Source of the DNA: an uncultured Clostridium sp.
GTDB lineage: Bacteria; Bacillota; Clostridia; Oscillospirales; Acutalibacteraceae
NCBI GenBank assembly: GCA_902471875.1
Contig: CABRLN010000011.1
Coordinates: forward strand, 1 to 61,086
DNA: 61,086 nucleotides
Direction of reading: 5' to 3'
The notes below the pieces were generated by a model. It searched no databases. It was not told the DNA's origin and worked only from the letters and a program-made list of their open reading frames with translations. Numbering within the stretch: position 1 is the first letter of the stretch; the number at the start of each line of letters is the position of its first letter. Positions 1-7,909 of the stretch are shown here, one piece after another. Made by a program: the position numbers and the translations under genes.

Positions 1-8
1 AATAAACA

Positions 9-135
9 GCCACTCGTGAGTGGCCGTTCGTGATAGTAATGCGTTGTCAAACATTCGATACCCCCTGTCACAGGGGGTAAGCCAGTAATAACCCCTTATA
101 GGGGTTGTGCAAACCACCCGTTCAACGGGTGGTTT
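9..135. repeat. cluster of four adjacent perfect palindromes
   Basis: Four perfect inverted repeats follow one another: arms 9-15/18-24 (GCCACTC/GAGTGGC), 59-67/71-79 (TACCCCCTG/CAGGGGGTA), 90-96/100-106 (AACCCCT/AGGGGTT) and 111-122/124-135 (AAACCACCCGTT and its complement, one-base loop). The stems are GC-rich in an AT-rich background. The last is followed by a short T-rich stretch and could terminate transcription. Such compact multi-hairpin blocks are typical of ends of mobile elements or of small repeat elements; which one applies here cannot be decided from one copy. The block lies directly upstream of two degenerate ORFs that look like conjugative-element remnants. Confidence 0.75.
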
Positions 136-163
136 TGATTTATTTAAGAAAGAGGGATTTCTC

Positions 164-241
164 ATGACTGACAAAGAATTAGAATACAAAAATATTACAA
201 GTGGTTACATAAAAATAGAGGAATTGTTACATGGGGAATAA
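164..241 (+). CDS. 25-codon ORF, possible remnant of a conjugative-element regulator unit
   Basis: A short ORF (MTDKELEYKNITSGYIKIEE, then LLHGE) with a purine-rich ribosome site (AAGAAAGAGGGA) about 6 bases before its ATG. Its end overlaps the start of the next small ORF by 11 bases, a translational-coupling arrangement. I do not recognise a named family with certainty; short proteins of this kind occur just before HTH_16-type regulators in clostridial conjugative transposons (from memory, not verified). It is too short to be a confident gene. Confidence 0.35.
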   Translation: MTDKELEYKNITSGYIKIEELLHGE

Positions 242-308
242 TAATCTTGTGCTTTATGAAACGATTGTAAGGGCGACTAGCGGAGAGCCGGAAGCCATGG
301 AGGAATAA
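231..308 (+). pseudogene. truncated HTH_16-like conjugative-transposon regulator
   Basis: The 25-codon frame reads MGNNNLVLYETIVRATSGEP followed by EAMEE and a stop. The segment LYETIVRATSGEPEAMEE resembles the first helices of the helix-turn-helix regulators (Pfam HTH_16) found near excisionase and integrase genes of Tn916-like elements, which normally run past 60-150 residues. Here the frame ends at 306-308 and the rest of the protein is absent, so this reads as a decayed or deletion-truncated copy. The homology is recalled, not computed. Confidence 0.45.
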
Positions 309-323
309 TTAATATGTTTGTAT

Positions 324-351
324 TTGACATTAATATCCTTTATGTTATAAT
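324..351 (+). promoter_or_regulatory. sigma-A promoter of dusB
   Basis: A consensus TTGACA (324-329) and a consensus TATAAT (346-351) are separated by 16 bp. This is the closest match to the consensus seen in the window and lies about 70 bp before dusB. Confidence 0.7.
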
Positions 352-423
352 TGCAGTTGAAATTATAATGGGATTATCAAAAGATAAAAAACTTTTCGCC
401 ATTTATATTAAAGGATGAAATTA

Positions 424-1386
424 ATGAAGATAAAGAATGTTGAGATAAACGGTGTTGCAGCTCTTGCACCAATGGCAGGTGTGGCAGACAGAGCTTTTAG
501 AGAAATTTGTAAAAATATGGGGGCCGCCTATGTAGTTAGCGAAATGGTAAGCTCAAAGGGCGTTTCTTATAAAAACGAACGCTCAACGGAGCTTATGGCA
601 GTTTCGGATATTGAACACCCGTGTGCTGTTCAGCTTTTTGGTAACGAACCAGATACAATGGCAGCCGCCGCAAGAACAGCAATGCAGTTTAAGCCGGATA
701 TTCTTGATATTAATATGGGCTGTCCTGCACCTAAGATAAGCGGTAACGGCAGCGGCTGTGCACTAATGAAAACACCAAAGCTGTGCGGTGATATTGTTAA
801 TGCTGTTGTACAAGCAGTTAATATACCTGTAACTATTAAAATACGTAAGGGCTATGATGACGAAACGCTTACAGCTCTTGATGTTGCAAGGTATTGTGTT
901 GATAATGGTGCTTCTGCTATAACTATTCACGGCAGAACAGCAAAGCAAATGTATAAGCCTTATGCAGACTGGGAAATAATAGCAAAACTGAAACAAGAAT
1001 TTGATGTTCCTGTTATTGGTAACGGAGACGTAACAGACGGAAAATCTGCTTTGAAAATGCTTCAGCAAACCGGATGTGATATGGTAATGGTTGGCAGAGC
1101 AAGTCTTGGAAACCCTTGGGTTTTTAAGCAGATTAATGAATATGTTAACAATGATAAAATTATTTCTGCACCAACGTCAGAAGAGCGCATAAAGATAATG
1201 GCAGAGCATATTAAAAAAATTTGTGAATACAAGGGCGAGAAAATAGGTATGAAAGAGGCACGTAAGCATGTTGCCTACTATTTAAAGGGATTTCATGGTG
1301 CTGCAGCCTTTAGAAACGAGGCAGGTAGGCTATGTACCTATAACGATCTTTTACAGCTTATAGAAAAGGTAAGGAAAGAAATATAA
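424..1386 (+). CDS. dusB: tRNA-dihydrouridine synthase DusB
   Basis: An FMN-dependent enzyme that reduces uridine to dihydrouridine in the D-loop of tRNA, using NADPH, in the cytoplasm. The 320-residue protein shows the Dus TIM-barrel: an FMN-binding LAPMAGVADRAFREI near residues 14-28, the catalytic cysteine in DINMGCPAPK (Cys100), and the phosphate-binding GRASLGNPW towards the end of the barrel, followed by the helical domain. I start at 424 rather than the in-frame ATG at 415, because the ribosome site AAAGGA (410-415) overlaps the upstream ATG and is 8 bases from this one. It is a single-gene unit with its own promoter and a bidirectional terminator. The family is certain; the DusB subtype is the usual assignment for clostridia. 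Confidence 0.92.
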   Translation: MKIKNVEINGVAALAPMAGVADRAFREICKNMGAAYVVSEMVSSKGVSYKNERSTELMAVSDIEHPCAVQLFGNEPDTMAAAARTAMQFKPDILDINMGCPAPKISGNGSGCALMKTPKLCGDIVNAVVQAVNIPVTIKIRKGYDDETLTALDVARYCVDNGASAITIHGRTAKQMYKPYADWEIIAKLKQEFDVPVIGNGDVTDGKSALKMLQQTGCDMVMVGRASLGNPWVFKQINEYVNNDKIISAPTSEERIKIMAEHIKKICEYKGEKIGMKEARKHVAYYLKGFHGAAAFRNEAGRLCTYNDLLQLIEKVRKEI

Positions 1387-1393
1387 AAAAATT

Positions 1394-1433
1394 AAGCAAA
1401 AAGTCACAGTAAATATTCTGTGACTTTTTGCTT
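1394..1433. terminator. bidirectional terminator between dusB and the lipoprotein gene
   Basis: A perfect 16-bp stem (1394-1409 with 1418-1433, core AAAAAGTCACAG/CTGTGACTTTTT) with an 8-base loop. T-runs on both strands fit a shared terminator for the two convergent genes. Confidence 0.85.
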
Positions 1434-1446
1434 ATGTATATTAGCT

Positions 1447-3300
1447 TTAACGCTGTATTTTTGGTTCTACCATATTGCCGTCAGGGGGGTGGTTGCCTCT
1501 GTTAAAATCACCTTGCATGCCTCCGCCATTAAAACCATTCGATGAGCCGTAAATAGTTTCTGTCATTTCTACAGTAGTGCTTTCGCCGTTTGCTGTTACG
1601 GTGTAGTTTTCGCCTGTTTTTATGTCAGGACAGCTTATCAAAACAGAGTTATATGATTTTTCAGGAGTGAAGGAAATAAGCTTGTTTCCTGATGAATCGC
1701 TTAAAGTTACTTCACCGTTTATACTGCTTGAAGAGACAGTTACAAGCATTGAACATTGTGTTGAACTGCTGCCAAAGTTTTGTGCCATTCCGGAGTCACC
1801 TGTTGCTACAATAATACCGCCTGATATTTCAGCGTCACCGTTATAGTCTAAAGCCCCGTTGCCGCCGTCACTGGGACCCGATAAATATATTTCACCGCCT
1901 GAAACGTACAAAGTGCCGTTTGAATCTATTCCGTCACCAGAGGCATCAATATTTAAATTACCGGAAGTAATTTTTATATAACAATTATCATCAGCTGCAA
2001 AGGCATCTGCACCTCTTCCTCCAAAACCACTTTCATCATTTCCGCCGGCAGCATTCAGTCCGTCATCGCTTGATTTTAATGTGATGTTACCGCCGTTTAT
2101 ATCTATGCTTTGACCTTCAATGCCCTCATAGCTTTCTTTAATATTAATAGTACCATTGTCGACTTTTGTGCTAGCGTCAGCGTGTATTCCGTCATCTCCT
2201 GAAGAAAGAATCATAGTACCTCCGCTTATTGATATATTGCTGTTTGAATGTAATGAATCATCGGCAGAATTAATATTTATATCGCCGTTAGTAATAGTTA
2301 AATCGTCTAAAGCCTTGATACCCTTAGTGCTGACAGTAGATTCACTGGAAGAACTGCTTTTATTTTCACCGGGAAACATATTGTCTGTTTTTGTTTCGGT
2401 ATTTTCATAACCTCCGCCTGAGGTTATATTATATGTACCGTCTTTTATATCTATTTTTGACGATGCGTCTAGGCCGTCACCGTCACTTGTAATTGTAAAA
2501 TTTCCTCCTTCAATATAAATATAGCCTTTATCAGTTTCTTCTGTGTTTTCAGAATGAAGACCGTCTTTACCTGAGGTTAAAGTGAAGTTACCGTCGGCAA
2601 CCTTGATACAATCTTTACCCGAAAGAGAGTGGCTGGAGGCTGTAATGGTATAATTTCCGCCGGTAAATACTAAATCATTTTTAGAGACAATGCCATGACC
2701 TGCGCTTGAATTTACTGTGAGCTTGCCGTTACCGTTAAATGTAACGTCGTCCTTTGAAAAAATTACAGCATCAACATTAGTGTCACCGTCAGCAGTAAAT
2801 TCTTTGCTATTTGTAAGTGTGTTTTCGGTGCCGTCAGCCAAAGTGATAAAGGTTTTATCGTCCTGTTTTACATAAATAGCTGCACTGCTGTTACTGTTTA
2901 TATTTACACCGTTTAGTACCAATTGTATTTTATCGCTTTTATCAGCATCAATAATAACCTGACCGTCTGTAAGCTTTCCAGAAAGTATGTATGTTCCTGT
3001 TTTGCTTATAGTTACAGCATTATCTTTAATTGTAACATCACCGGAACTGCATTGTATATTGTTATCACTTAAAGTAATTATTACAGATTCTGCTTCGTCA
3101 TAGCCTATTTCTTTATCACGGTCTGTAAAAGCACTGCTGTTGTTTTGAGTACTTGTATCTGTGTTGGTTGAAGCGGCTTCAGTATAATTTGAAGCCGAGT
3201 AAGTATTATTAATGTCTGTAATGCTGCTGCAGCCTGTACATGACAGTATGTATGCAAGCATAATAACCGCAGCTAATTTTTTATTGCTCTTAAAGTTCAT
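1447..3300 (-). CDS. carbohydrate-binding-domain (DUF4353-type) surface lipoprotein
   Basis: A 617-residue exported protein. It begins with a lysine-rich signal peptide (residues 1-24) ending in ILSCTGC, where one of two cysteines would carry the lipid. After a Ser/Thr/Asn-rich spacer (about 25-65), the body to about 570 is made of imperfect short repeats with turns such as DGLDASSK, DGIHADAS, DGIDSNG and EGIEGQSI. This is the regular Asp/Gly pattern of a right-handed parallel beta-helix and of the Pfam carbohydrate-binding domain PF14262. The tail is Gly/Asn-rich. The gene is the last of a three-gene operon and overlaps the DUF4956 gene by 11 bases; AGGAGG stands about 9 bases before the ATG. 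The family is often found with VTC/DUF4956 and CotH-type genes, which suggests a cell-surface role; its ligand is unknown. Confidence 0.8.
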   Translation of the reverse strand: MNFKSNKKLAAVIMLAYILSCTGCSSITDINNTYSASNYTEAASTNTDTSTQNNSSAFTDRDKEIGYDEAESVIITLSDNNIQCSSGDVTIKDNAVTISKTGTYILSGKLTDGQVIIDADKSDKIQLVLNGVNINSNSSAAIYVKQDDKTFITLADGTENTLTNSKEFTADGDTNVDAVIFSKDDVTFNGNGKLTVNSSAGHGIVSKNDLVFTGGNYTITASSHSLSGKDCIKVADGNFTLTSGKDGLHSENTEETDKGYIYIEGGNFTITSDGDGLDASSKIDIKDGTYNITSGGGYENTETKTDNMFPGENKSSSSSESTVSTKGIKALDDLTITNGDININSADDSLHSNSNISISGGTMILSSGDDGIHADASTKVDNGTINIKESYEGIEGQSIDINGGNITLKSSDDGLNAAGGNDESGFGGRGADAFAADDNCYIKITSGNLNIDASGDGIDSNGTLYVSGGEIYLSGPSDGGNGALDYNGDAEISGGIIVATGDSGMAQNFGSSSTQCSMLVTVSSSSINGEVTLSDSSGNKLISFTPEKSYNSVLISCPDIKTGENYTVTANGESTTVEMTETIYGSSNGFNGGGMQGDFNRGNHPPDGNMVEPKIQR

Positions 3301-3985
3301 AAGAGGTAGCCTCCTGTCTAGACATATTTATTTCTAAATTACCGTTTCTGCAACGCAGCTCATCAATAAAAGCTTTTTCAAGTGTAATATCCTTTAGTGA
3401 AACATTATATGTCAGCTTAAACATACTGCCCATATTTGTTGTTTTAACTGATACAATTTGGTGCGAGGATGTGTATTGTTCAAAAAGGTCATCGAATATA
3501 TTTGTGTAATCTAAATCTTCCGGAATAGTAATTCTCAAAATTTTATCATTATCAGTATTTTTGCCTTTACCAAGTCCAATAGTGTTATAAATTATCATAA
3601 TCAGCGCCATAACTATGGTAAATAGTAACGAGTAAGCAAGGTAACCCATACCTGCTATAAGTCCTGAGCCCATTGCTATAAAAATTGTACCAATTTCATG
3701 TGCTGTGCCGGGCGCTGACCTGAAACGTACAAGACTAAACGCACCTGCAACGGCAACGCCGGCACCAATATTTCCGTTTACCATCATAATAACCACGCAT
3801 ACAACGGCAGGAAGCATAGCAAGTGTTACAACAAAGCTTTTTGTAAATTTATTTTTATAGGTATAAACCAGTGCCAGAATAATGCCTGAAACCAACGCTG
3901 CAAATACGCATAATAAAAAATCGGATACAGATAATACAGTATCGGTAGAGCTTTGAAAAATTCCTTTAAATATATTGTTAAGCAT
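3290..3985 (-). CDS. DUF4956 family membrane protein
   Basis: A 231-residue membrane protein of unknown function. Roughly four transmembrane helices lie in residues 15-145, including a Gly/Ala-rich pair around GNIGAGVAVAGAFSLVRFRS, the most conserved part of DUF4956. The last 90 residues form a cytoplasmic domain. The in-frame TTG at 3991 is rejected because AAGGAG is only 3 bases from it and 9 bases from the ATG at 3985. It overlaps the VTC gene by 8 bases and the lipoprotein gene by 11, so the three are translationally coupled. In other bacteria DUF4956 genes sit beside VTC-domain genes; a partnership in the membrane is inferred from that. Confidence 0.85.
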   Translation of the reverse strand: MLNNIFKGIFQSSTDTVLSVSDFLLCVFAALVSGIILALVYTYKNKFTKSFVVTLAMLPAVVCVVIMMVNGNIGAGVAVAGAFSLVRFRSAPGTAHEIGTIFIAMGSGLIAGMGYLAYSLLFTIVMALIMIIYNTIGLGKGKNTDNDKILRITIPEDLDYTNIFDDLFEQYTSSHQIVSVKTTNMGSMFKLTYNVSLKDITLEKAFIDELRCRNGNLEINMSRQEATSYEL

Positions 3986-4694
3986 ATGCAAGATCTCCTT
4001 TATTTCGATTTGTTAAAATAGTTTTATAAGCATTTCCGTATTTTGAAAATGATGTTTTGTAAATATGATTTTTACTTAAAATTGATGTCATCCATAATGG
4101 TATAGAGCTGGCTGTTTTAATCTCCATTAATACTTGATTTTCACCTAATATGGGTGTTCCGTAAATTCCTTTGCAAAGGGACAAGTCATAATCTCGCCAC
4201 AAAATATTTTCGTCAAAGGTTATTCTGAAATTGTAGTCTGTTTTAGAATAAAAAGCCTCTCTTTCATACGAAAGTACCACACGGGGCTGAAGCATATTAT
4301 ATGTATCAAGACAATAGTTAATTTCTTTTACTATCTGCGAATTAAACACCGGAGTTCTGTTACACAAAAAGCTCATTGCTTCATTTTCGGCCATATTAAT
4401 TCTGCGTTTATAAACAACAGAATTATACTTCTTTTTTAATTCTACAAAAACATTACTGTTTGGTTTTGCTATACCGTAGCTTCTCAGTCTTAATTTCTCT
4501 TTATATACAGGTTTTTCAATAGAACGTCGGATAAGCAGAAAATTAGGTGTGTCAAAGTAAATATTGCAAATTGTGCTTTTGCCGTATTTGTCACCTCTCA
4601 TATAGTTTTCCATTTGGTCAATAATAAGCTGTTTTTCGATTTTGCTTATTAAAAATTTTAATTCGTATCTTTTAAAAATATTTTGATACCCCAT
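3978..4694 (-). CDS. VTC-domain protein (polyphosphate polymerase-like)
   Basis: A 238-residue soluble protein of the VTC/triphosphate-tunnel fold (PF09359). In yeast this domain (Vtc4) makes inorganic polyphosphate from ATP. Visible features are the opening FKRYELKFLIS, the charged strand KEKLRLRSYG, VFVELKKKY with its basic run, YKRRI, the central YEREAFY, RITFDENI, and a late VLMEIK carrying a tunnel-type glutamate and lysine. These Glu/Lys/Arg strands line the phosphate tunnel in the family. The start is the ATG at 4694; an upstream GTG at 4703 abuts the AAAGGAAG ribosome site and is unlikely. It is the first gene of the operon. Whether the bacterial protein makes polyphosphate or acts on another polymer is not shown by sequence. 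Confidence 0.85.
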   Translation of the reverse strand: MGYQNIFKRYELKFLISKIEKQLIIDQMENYMRGDKYGKSTICNIYFDTPNFLLIRRSIEKPVYKEKLRLRSYGIAKPNSNVFVELKKKYNSVVYKRRINMAENEAMSFLCNRTPVFNSQIVKEINYCLDTYNMLQPRVVLSYEREAFYSKTDYNFRITFDENILWRDYDLSLCKGIYGTPILGENQVLMEIKTASSIPLWMTSILSKNHIYKTSFSKYGNAYKTILTNRNKGDLAYA

Positions 4695-4731
4695 AGTTAT
4701 CACTTCCTTTACAATTAGTCTAATATGTAAA

Positions 4732-4748
4732 CCTTAAGTGAGCTTTAA
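4732..4748 (-). promoter_or_regulatory. direct-repeat operator upstream of the VTC operon
   Basis: Read on the minus strand this is TTAAAG-N5-TTAAGG, two hexamers one helical turn (11 bp) apart, followed by TTTACATATTAG, which may be the -10 region. A matching site precedes the response-regulator gene (6886-6902). Tandem 11-bp-spaced hexamers at the -35 are the classical binding pattern of OmpR/PhoB-family regulators. Confidence 0.55.
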
Positions 4749-4790
4749 ATGAAATAAATTTTTTAATACAAATTAATAAAAATATAAATA

Positions 4791-4837
4791 AAAACACTGC
4801 AGTTTGTCTTTAGGTTTAGAACTTACTGCAGTGTTTT
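4791..4837 (-). terminator. terminator of the two-component operon
   Basis: A perfect 13-bp stem (4791-4803 with 4825-4837, AAAACACTGCAGT and its complement), 21-base loop, with a T-rich run following on the minus strand. It lies about 65 bp beyond the kinase stop codon. Confidence 0.75.
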
Positions 4838-4902
4838 TATAATTAAATTATTAATTACTTTTACCTCTGGAAATGTTATTACCATTATGATAAAAGATTT
4901 TA

Positions 4903-6123
4903 TTATAGTTCAATTGAAAATGTTATAGTATTATTTTTGCTGTCTGCTGTAATTTTACCTTTGTGAGCATTTACAATGGATTTTGCAACCGAAAGTCCTA
5001 TTCCATGACCCCCTGTTTCAGAATTGTGTGACGAATCTAACCTGTAAAATCTGTCAAAAAGAATATCAAGCTTTTTGTTAGGAAGCTGACTTGCGGTGTT
5101 ACTTATATTTAATTCCTTAGTCTTACCTTGTTCCTTAAATTCGACATTAATTGTTCCCTTGCTGTCAGAATATTTTATGGCATTATCTAAAAGTAAAGAA
5201 ACCAGTTGTCTTATTGCAGCTTCGTCACCATTATATGTAATATTTTTCTGAATATTAAGGTTGAGAATTTTTCCTTGTGTTTCAGCAAGAGTTATAAACG
5301 GCTTAGATGTTTCGTATACAGCGTCAGAAATCGAAAACTCCAGCATTTGCAGTACGTTTGTGCCTTCATCCATACGTGATAAAAATACAAGCTCTTCTGT
5401 AAGGGAAGTTAGCCGTTTTATTTGTTTTTTTATGCTTTGTGTCCATTCATTTTCACCGCTGACCATTTCAATAACCTCTGTATTAGCGTCAATTATGGTA
5501 AGGGGAGTTTTAATTTCATGGCTTGCGTTTGTAATAAATTGCTTTTGTTTTTCATAACTTTCAGCTATAGGCATAATTGCAATTTTTGAACATATAACAA
5601 CAAGTATAAACACTAATAATATTCCTACAAAACTAACTAAAACACTAACTGCCAAAAAAGAATAAAAGGTAGATAAATCTTTTCCGCAATCCAAAAAAAT
5701 ATACAGCAAATCATTATTGTTTTCAACACATATATATTTGTAATTATCTATAAAACCTTCTTTTGAATTGTTGTTGTAAAGGTTAACCGCATATTCTTGT
5801 GCCGTACTTGTTGATATAGCGGCAATTTTACCTGTATTTACAGAAATAACTGTACCGTCGTTTCGCAGGATAACAGAAAAATATCGTGTTTCAAAGGGGG
5901 CTTCAGGAGAGAAATCTTTGTTATGCATATCCCGTTTGTCATCTTTAAAATCTAATTTAGGAAAAATACCGTTATTTTCGGCAAGTACTGTAATCTTTTT
6001 GTTGATACTGTTGTTAATATTGCAATAGTTTGTAATATTAATTATCCCAATGATTGCGCTCAGTACAACAATAACAGAAGACATGGCAATTAATATAAAT
6101 TTCCTTCTGAGAGCTTTTATCAT
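4903..6123 (-). CDS. membrane sensor histidine kinase (OmpR-partner type)
   Basis: A 406-residue kinase. TM1 is at residues 8-30, an extracytoplasmic sensor region of about 120 residues follows, and TM2 is at about 153-178. The cytoplasmic part carries the dimerisation H-box NASHEIKTPLTI (His202), the N-box LLDNAIKYSD (311-320), an F-box LFDRFYRLD (355-363) and the G-box GGHGIGLS (371-378). It autophosphorylates His202 and should pass phosphate to the regulator encoded just upstream; the two genes overlap by 4 bases (ATGA). The stimulus is unknown; there is no recognisable PAS or Cache signature. Its neighbours suggest it senses an envelope or phosphate-related condition. Confidence 0.92.
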   Translation of the reverse strand: MIKALRRKFILIAMSSVIVVLSAIIGIINITNYCNINNSINKKITVLAENNGIFPKLDFKDDKRDMHNKDFSPEAPFETRYFSVILRNDGTVISVNTGKIAAISTSTAQEYAVNLYNNNSKEGFIDNYKYICVENNNDLLYIFLDCGKDLSTFYSFLAVSVLVSFVGILLVFILVVICSKIAIMPIAESYEKQKQFITNASHEIKTPLTIIDANTEVIEMVSGENEWTQSIKKQIKRLTSLTEELVFLSRMDEGTNVLQMLEFSISDAVYETSKPFITLAETQGKILNLNIQKNITYNGDEAAIRQLVSLLLDNAIKYSDSKGTINVEFKEQGKTKELNISNTASQLPNKKLDILFDRFYRLDSSHNSETGGHGIGLSVAKSIVNAHKGKITADSKNNTITFSIEL

Positions 6124-6794
6124 ACTGCTGCCTCCAGTGAATAGCCTTGATTTCTGCTTGCTTTAATTGCAGCATTTGCTTTCAGAGCAGTCAACTTTTT
6201 TCTTAAATAAGAAATATAAACCCATACAATACTTAGCTCTGTGTCAGTGTCATAACCCAAAATTTTGACCATAAATTGTTCTGGAGAAATTATTTGCATA
6301 GGATTTGACATCAGCATTTCCATCATTTGAAACTCTTTGTTTGCAAGTTTAAAGCTTCCTTTTTCAGATGAAAGTTCAAATGTTAAACGGTTAAGAGTAA
6401 TATTTTGAAATGTTAATACAGAATTGGTTGTTTCTGTTTGACGACGTGTCATTGCACGAATTCTTGCTAGAAGTTCTTTTGTAGAAAACGGCTTTGTAAG
6501 ATAATCATCGGCACCGTTGTCTAATCCAAGCACACGGTCGTCAATTTCAGATTTTGCCGTAAGCAGCAGCACGGGCACAGAATTTCCCTTTTGTCGTATA
6601 GTTTTAAGTACAGTAATTCCGTCCATAACAGGCATCATAATATCAAGTATAACTCCGTCGTATATTCCGGTTTCCAAATAATCCAGTGCATCTTGACCGT
6701 TATAAACGGAATCAACTGAATAATTATTATGCTTAAATATTGTTACAAGTGCATTTGAAAGTTCCTTTTCGTCTTCAGCTAAAAGTAGTCGCAT
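6120..6794 (-). CDS. OmpR/PhoB-family response regulator
   Basis: A 224-residue regulator. The receiver domain (1-120) has acidic residues EDE at 7-9, the phosphoacceptor Asp51 in ILDIMMP, Thr79 in LLTAK and Lys101 in LTKPF. A winged-helix DNA-binding domain follows (about 125-224, with a recognition-helix region around VWVYISYLRKKL). It is the first gene of the two-component operon and overlaps the kinase gene by 4 bases. Its promoter region carries the same 11-bp-spaced TTAAGN repeat as the VTC operon, so autoregulation and control of that operon are the simplest inference. Confidence 0.94.
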   Translation of the reverse strand: MRLLLAEDEKELSNALVTIFKHNNYSVDSVYNGQDALDYLETGIYDGVILDIMMPVMDGITVLKTIRQKGNSVPVLLLTAKSEIDDRVLGLDNGADDYLTKPFSTKELLARIRAMTRRQTETTNSVLTFQNITLNRLTFELSSEKGSFKLANKEFQMMEMLMSNPMQIISPEQFMVKILGYDTDTELSIVWVYISYLRKKLTALKANAAIKASRNQGYSLEAAV

Positions 6795-6885
6795 GTTTTT
6801 TCTCCTTATAAATTCAAGGTGTGGTTCAGGTTTTTAACAGTTTTTTAATATATGCCTATGTTTATCTATTATAATATATTTTAAA

Positions 6886-6902
6886 CCTTAAATTAAGCTT
6901 AA
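6886..6902 (-). promoter_or_regulatory. direct-repeat operator upstream of the response-regulator gene
   Basis: On the minus strand TTAAGC-N5-TTAAGG, hexamers 11 bp apart, followed by TTTAAAATATATTATAAT with a consensus -10. Position and spacing match the site before the VTC operon; the ten bases TTAAGGTTTA are identical. An additional CCTTAA lies at 6925-6930. Confidence 0.55.
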
Positions 6903-7054
6903 AATAATATAATTTGAAATACAGCCTTAAATAAGGTATAATTATAAAATAATTATCATATATTTTTTAGAGAAATTTTTGTTGGATTACCATTTATTAT
7001 ATAATTGTTGCCTTAATAAATTATATAAGTTATGTGAATTAAGGGTGTGTTTTA

Positions 7055-7882
7055 ATGAAGAAGTTATATATTACCGACTTGGACGGAACATTGCTGGACA
7101 AAAATAGTCAAGTTTCAAATACAAGCAGCAATATAATTAATAATTTAATAAAAAAAGGTGTATTTTTTACTTATGCAACTGCAAGGTCGTATAAGTCTTC
7201 ATCTATAATAACTAAAGGACTTAATATTAATTTGCCTGTAATTATATACAATGGTGCTTTTATATATGATATTAAGAGTAATCGTTTTTTACATAAGGTT
7301 ACTTTTAATAAGGCGCAAATTAGAGAGCTTATAGACTTTACAAAAAAACACAGTTATATACCGCTTGTATATACACTTATTAATGGTAAAGAAAAAGTAT
7401 TTTGGAATTGTAATGGTAAGCTTAGTGAGGGCTTTAATTATTATCTTTCAAACAGACAAAACGATAGACGAATGACGCCTGTAAACAGTATTGAAGAATC
7501 TTTTTGTGGTGATGTGTTTTATGTAACATTTATTGAAAGCCATGATGATTTATTGCCACTTTATAACGGAATTAAAGATAATAAAAATTACAATACGGTT
7601 TTTCAGCAGGAAATTTACCGAGAAGAATATTGGTGTGAGATTATGCCGGCAGAAGCTACAAAAGCTAATGCAGCTTTAAAGCTGAAAGAAATACTTAATT
7701 GTAAAAGCCTTGAGGTTTTTGGTGATTCGCTGAATGATATTCCAATGTTTAATATTTCTGACAAGTCGTATGCTGTTATGAATTCAGTAGATAAATTAAA
7801 AAGTATAGCTACAGAGGTTATTGGCTATAATTATGAAGACAGTGTTGCTTTAAAGCTTAATGAACTCGAAAATAAAAGATAA
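7055..7882 (+). CDS. Cof-type HAD-superfamily phosphatase
   Basis: A 275-residue cytosolic hydrolase, probably a sugar-phosphate or nucleotide-type phosphatase. Motif I is ITDLDGTLLD (nucleophile Asp8, acid Asp10). A Cof-type cap domain occupies the middle (about 85-195). The lysine motif is near EATKANAALKLKE, and motif IV is FGDSLNDIPMF. Length matches the family (about 260-290). AAGGGTG precedes the ATG by about 8 bases. It is followed 27 bases later by the dehydrogenase gene, so the two are probably co-transcribed. The substrate cannot be predicted for this promiscuous family. Confidence 0.9.
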   Translation: MKKLYITDLDGTLLDKNSQVSNTSSNIINNLIKKGVFFTYATARSYKSSSIITKGLNINLPVIIYNGAFIYDIKSNRFLHKVTFNKAQIRELIDFTKKHSYIPLVYTLINGKEKVFWNCNGKLSEGFNYYLSNRQNDRRMTPVNSIEESFCGDVFYVTFIESHDDLLPLYNGIKDNKNYNTVFQQEIYREEYWCEIMPAEATKANAALKLKEILNCKSLEVFGDSLNDIPMFNISDKSYAVMNSVDKLKSIATEVIGYNYEDSVALKLNELENKR

Positions 7883-7909
7883 TTTAATTGTGGGGTAGAG
7901 GGTGCAAAA

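Noticed and set aside
415..423. Upstream ATG for dusB at 415
   Set aside because: It overlaps the AAAGGA ribosome site; the ATG at 424 is correctly spaced.
763..1068. Open frame on the minus strand inside dusB
   Set aside because: It is a shadow frame, Cys/Tyr/Asn-rich, with no ribosome site or recognisable domain; dusB is certain on the other strand. The same applies to the many other antisense frames, such as 27588-27893 and 47048-47476.
1447..3300. Repetitive Asp/Gly turns of the lipoprotein as a DNA tandem repeat
   Set aside because: The periodicity is in the protein (beta-helix turns); the DNA copies are too divergent to be a tandem repeat locus.
7039..7044. TTAAGG before the HAD phosphatase gene as another operator
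   Set aside because: It overlaps the ribosome-site region (AAGGGTG) and has no second hexamer 11 bp away.
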